A stretch of DNA of 64,000 nt from JAJEFO01 sp022819605 (GTDB taxonomy: Bacteria; Pseudomonadota; Alphaproteobacteria; Rhodobacterales; Rhodobacteraceae). The notes below the pieces were generated by a model. The model saw only the letters and a program-made list of their open reading frames with translations. It was not told the DNA's origin and did not search any database. Every line of letters starts with the position of its first letter. Position 1 is the first letter of the stretch. Shown in pieces: positions 63,013 through 64,000 of the stretch. The translations under genes and the position numbers were made by a program. Where the stretch lies: positions 4,526,001 through 4,590,000 of the forward strand of contig OZ244901.1 of NCBI GenBank assembly GCA_965221545.1, read 5' to 3'.

Positions 63013-63517
63013 CTGGCGTTTCCGCGTCTTCTTTCTCTTTCTTGGCTTGGTCCTGGTGCTGCTTGAGCCGCTCTCTGTAGAGCGTGACAAAATCTATGGC
63101 GTCCAGGTTCAGCGGCGGGAACCCCCCGTCGCGGGTGATGTCGCTGACGATCCTGCGTACGAACGGAAACATCATCCGCGGGCATTCGATCATCAGGAAC
63201 GGATGCAGCTGTTCGCCAGCGATGTTCTTGATCTGGAATAGTCCGATGTACTCGAGTTCCAGCAGGAACAGGACATCGTCTTGGTTCTTGTTCTTCGAAG
63301 TTATGCTGTACTTGGACGCAACCTCGAATTGGTCGTCGTCGCCAATCTTCCTCGAATCGAGTGAGACCTGTACCTGAAATTCCGGCTGAATTGCCGCACT
63401 AACGGGCTTTCGCGTTACAATGTTCTCGAATGACAGATCGCGAATGTACTGCCCGAGAACCTTCATTTGCGGAACCTGTGGCTCCTGCGGTGCCGAACCG
63501 TTGTTTTTCTTGGTCAT
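63005..63517 (-). CDS. secB: Protein-export chaperone SecB
   Basis: The 170-residue tetrameric chaperone keeps preproteins unfolded and hands them to SecA (17.4-20.1 kb). Motifs are YIRDLSFENI, the VQVSLDSRKI and FLLELEYIGLF strands and MIECPRMMFPFVRRIVSD. The acidic/basic tail (KQHQDQAKKEKEDAETPAN) is longer than in E. coli. ATG at 63517. It converges with dnaQ. Confidence 0.97.
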   Translation of the reverse strand: MTKKNNGSAPQEPQVPQMKVLGQYIRDLSFENIVTRKPVSAAIQPEFQVQVSLDSRKIGDDDQFEVASKYSITSKNKNQDDVLFLLELEYIGLFQIKNIAGEQLHPFLMIECPRMMFPFVRRIVSDITRDGGFPPLNLDAIDFVTLYRERLKQHQDQAKKEKEDAETPAN

Positions 63518-63558
63518 CTGGGGACTCCAATGGCAACCTGGAAGCCTGCGGCGTTCTA

Positions 63559-64000
63559 TCAGAACGTCCTGCGGCGCTCAATGCCGCGCCCATCCTGTGG
63601 CCCGTCCGAGAGCTCCTCGAATTCTCCGTCAACGACGTCCGCGTCCGGCGGCCGAACGGAGGAGCCATAAGTGAAGCCGTGCACGACTATCCGATCCCTC
63701 AAAAAGCGGAAAGCGGCCCGCCTGACCGCCGGGACCATCAGGGAAAGCCCGATCGAATCCGTAAGGAACCCGGGCGTCAGCAAAAGTGCGCCAGAAAAGA
63801 GAACCATGGCTCCATGGGCAAGAGGTTCGGTCGGATCCTTCAGATCGCGAAGGCTGCCGCGCAGTTCGGTCAGGACCAAAAGGCCCTGGCTGCGCACAAG
63901 GACGGCCCCGAGTACCGCAGTCAGAATCACGATGACCAGCGTCAGTCCGAGGCCGATTGCCCCGCCGACCTGAATGAAAAGGGCGATTTCGCACAGCGGT
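63559..64000 (-). CDS. fxsA: FxsA family membrane protein, N-terminus cut by window edge
   Basis: The frame is open on the minus strand to the window end. The visible residues begin PLCEIALFIQVGGAIGL, matching FxsA a dozen residues after its start, so only a short N-terminal part is missing. Helices LTLVIVILTAVLGAVLV and GALLLTPGFLTDSIGLSLMV follow, with the family LLLTPGFLTD signature. FxsA is an inner-membrane protein of unclear role, known for interfering with phage T7 exclusion by F plasmid. secB next door is the usual neighbour in relatives. Confidence 0.88.
   Translation of the reverse strand, partial: PLCEIALFIQVGGAIGLGLTLVIVILTAVLGAVLVRSQGLLVLTELRGSLRDLKDPTEPLAHGAMVLFSGALLLTPGFLTDSIGLSLMVPAVRRAAFRFLRDRIVVHGFTYGSSVRPPDADVVDGEFEELSDGPQDGRGIERRRTF

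Overview
The window is a G+C-rich, densely packed chromosomal segment of an alphaproteobacterium, most likely from the Rhodobacterales or a close relative. This rests on gene order and protein families, not on a 16S sequence. Supporting blocks are rho-hemJ-[origin]-maf-aroE-coaE-dnaQ-secB-fxsA, hemW/parB-parA-rsmG-mnmG-mnmE, hrcA-rph-rdgB-hemW, lptC-lptA-lptB-hpf-ptsN, and rimP-nusA-ylxR-infB. Nearly every gene is a core housekeeping gene. I see no tRNA, rRNA, CRISPR array, prophage or insertion sequence.

Layout. 1-5.4 kb: end of an FAD oxidoreductase, then a threonine-to-glycine operon (kbl-tdh) carrying an MttB-family corrinoid methyltransferase, with a divergent persulfide-dioxygenase-type hydrolase. 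5.4-8.0 kb: the remains of a fructose-type ABC uptake operon (frameshifted, internally deleted binding-protein gene plus its kinase), a palindromic operator and a ROK regulator. 8.0-13.5 kb: ribonuclease D, LPS export genes, hibernation factor, PtsN, CysQ and AlkB. 13.5-20.1 kb: dnaK-dnaJ behind an alphaproteobacterial heat-shock promoter, and secA. 20.2-28.2 kb: a parvulin, argJ and a MutT-like Nudix gene, facing the rimP-nusA-ylxR-infB operon, whose leader holds a possible attenuator. 28.4-33.9 kb: proline iminopeptidase, ubiG, a glutaredoxin/Nit/MarR operon, an assembly-factor-like methyltransferase and ferrochelatase. 33.9-45.5 kb: two L,D-transpeptidases around a CAP-domain lipoprotein, two tandem ABC exporters, cca, a CoA Nudix hydrolase, Hsp33, argG, a sulfotransferase-like protein and an exported MsrA. 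45.6-52.5 kb: mutS, the hrcA-grpE pair, rph-rdgB-hemW.

52.5-64 kb is the origin domain: parAB, two perfect 16-bp parS sites inside rsmG and at the start codon of mnmG, mnmE, rho and hemJ. A 0.4-kb AT-rich gap with DnaA boxes follows and is the best candidate for the chromosomal replication origin. Then come maf-aroE-coaE-dnaQ, secB and the edge of fxsA.

The most notable observations are the decayed and deleted sugar-transport operon with an apparently orphaned operator, the origin candidate with a DnaA box fused to the maf start codon, parS sites written into protein-coding N-termini, the rimP leader attenuator with a possible leader peptide, and the MttB homologue in a threonine-degradation operon. 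I found no clearly novel multi-gene system.
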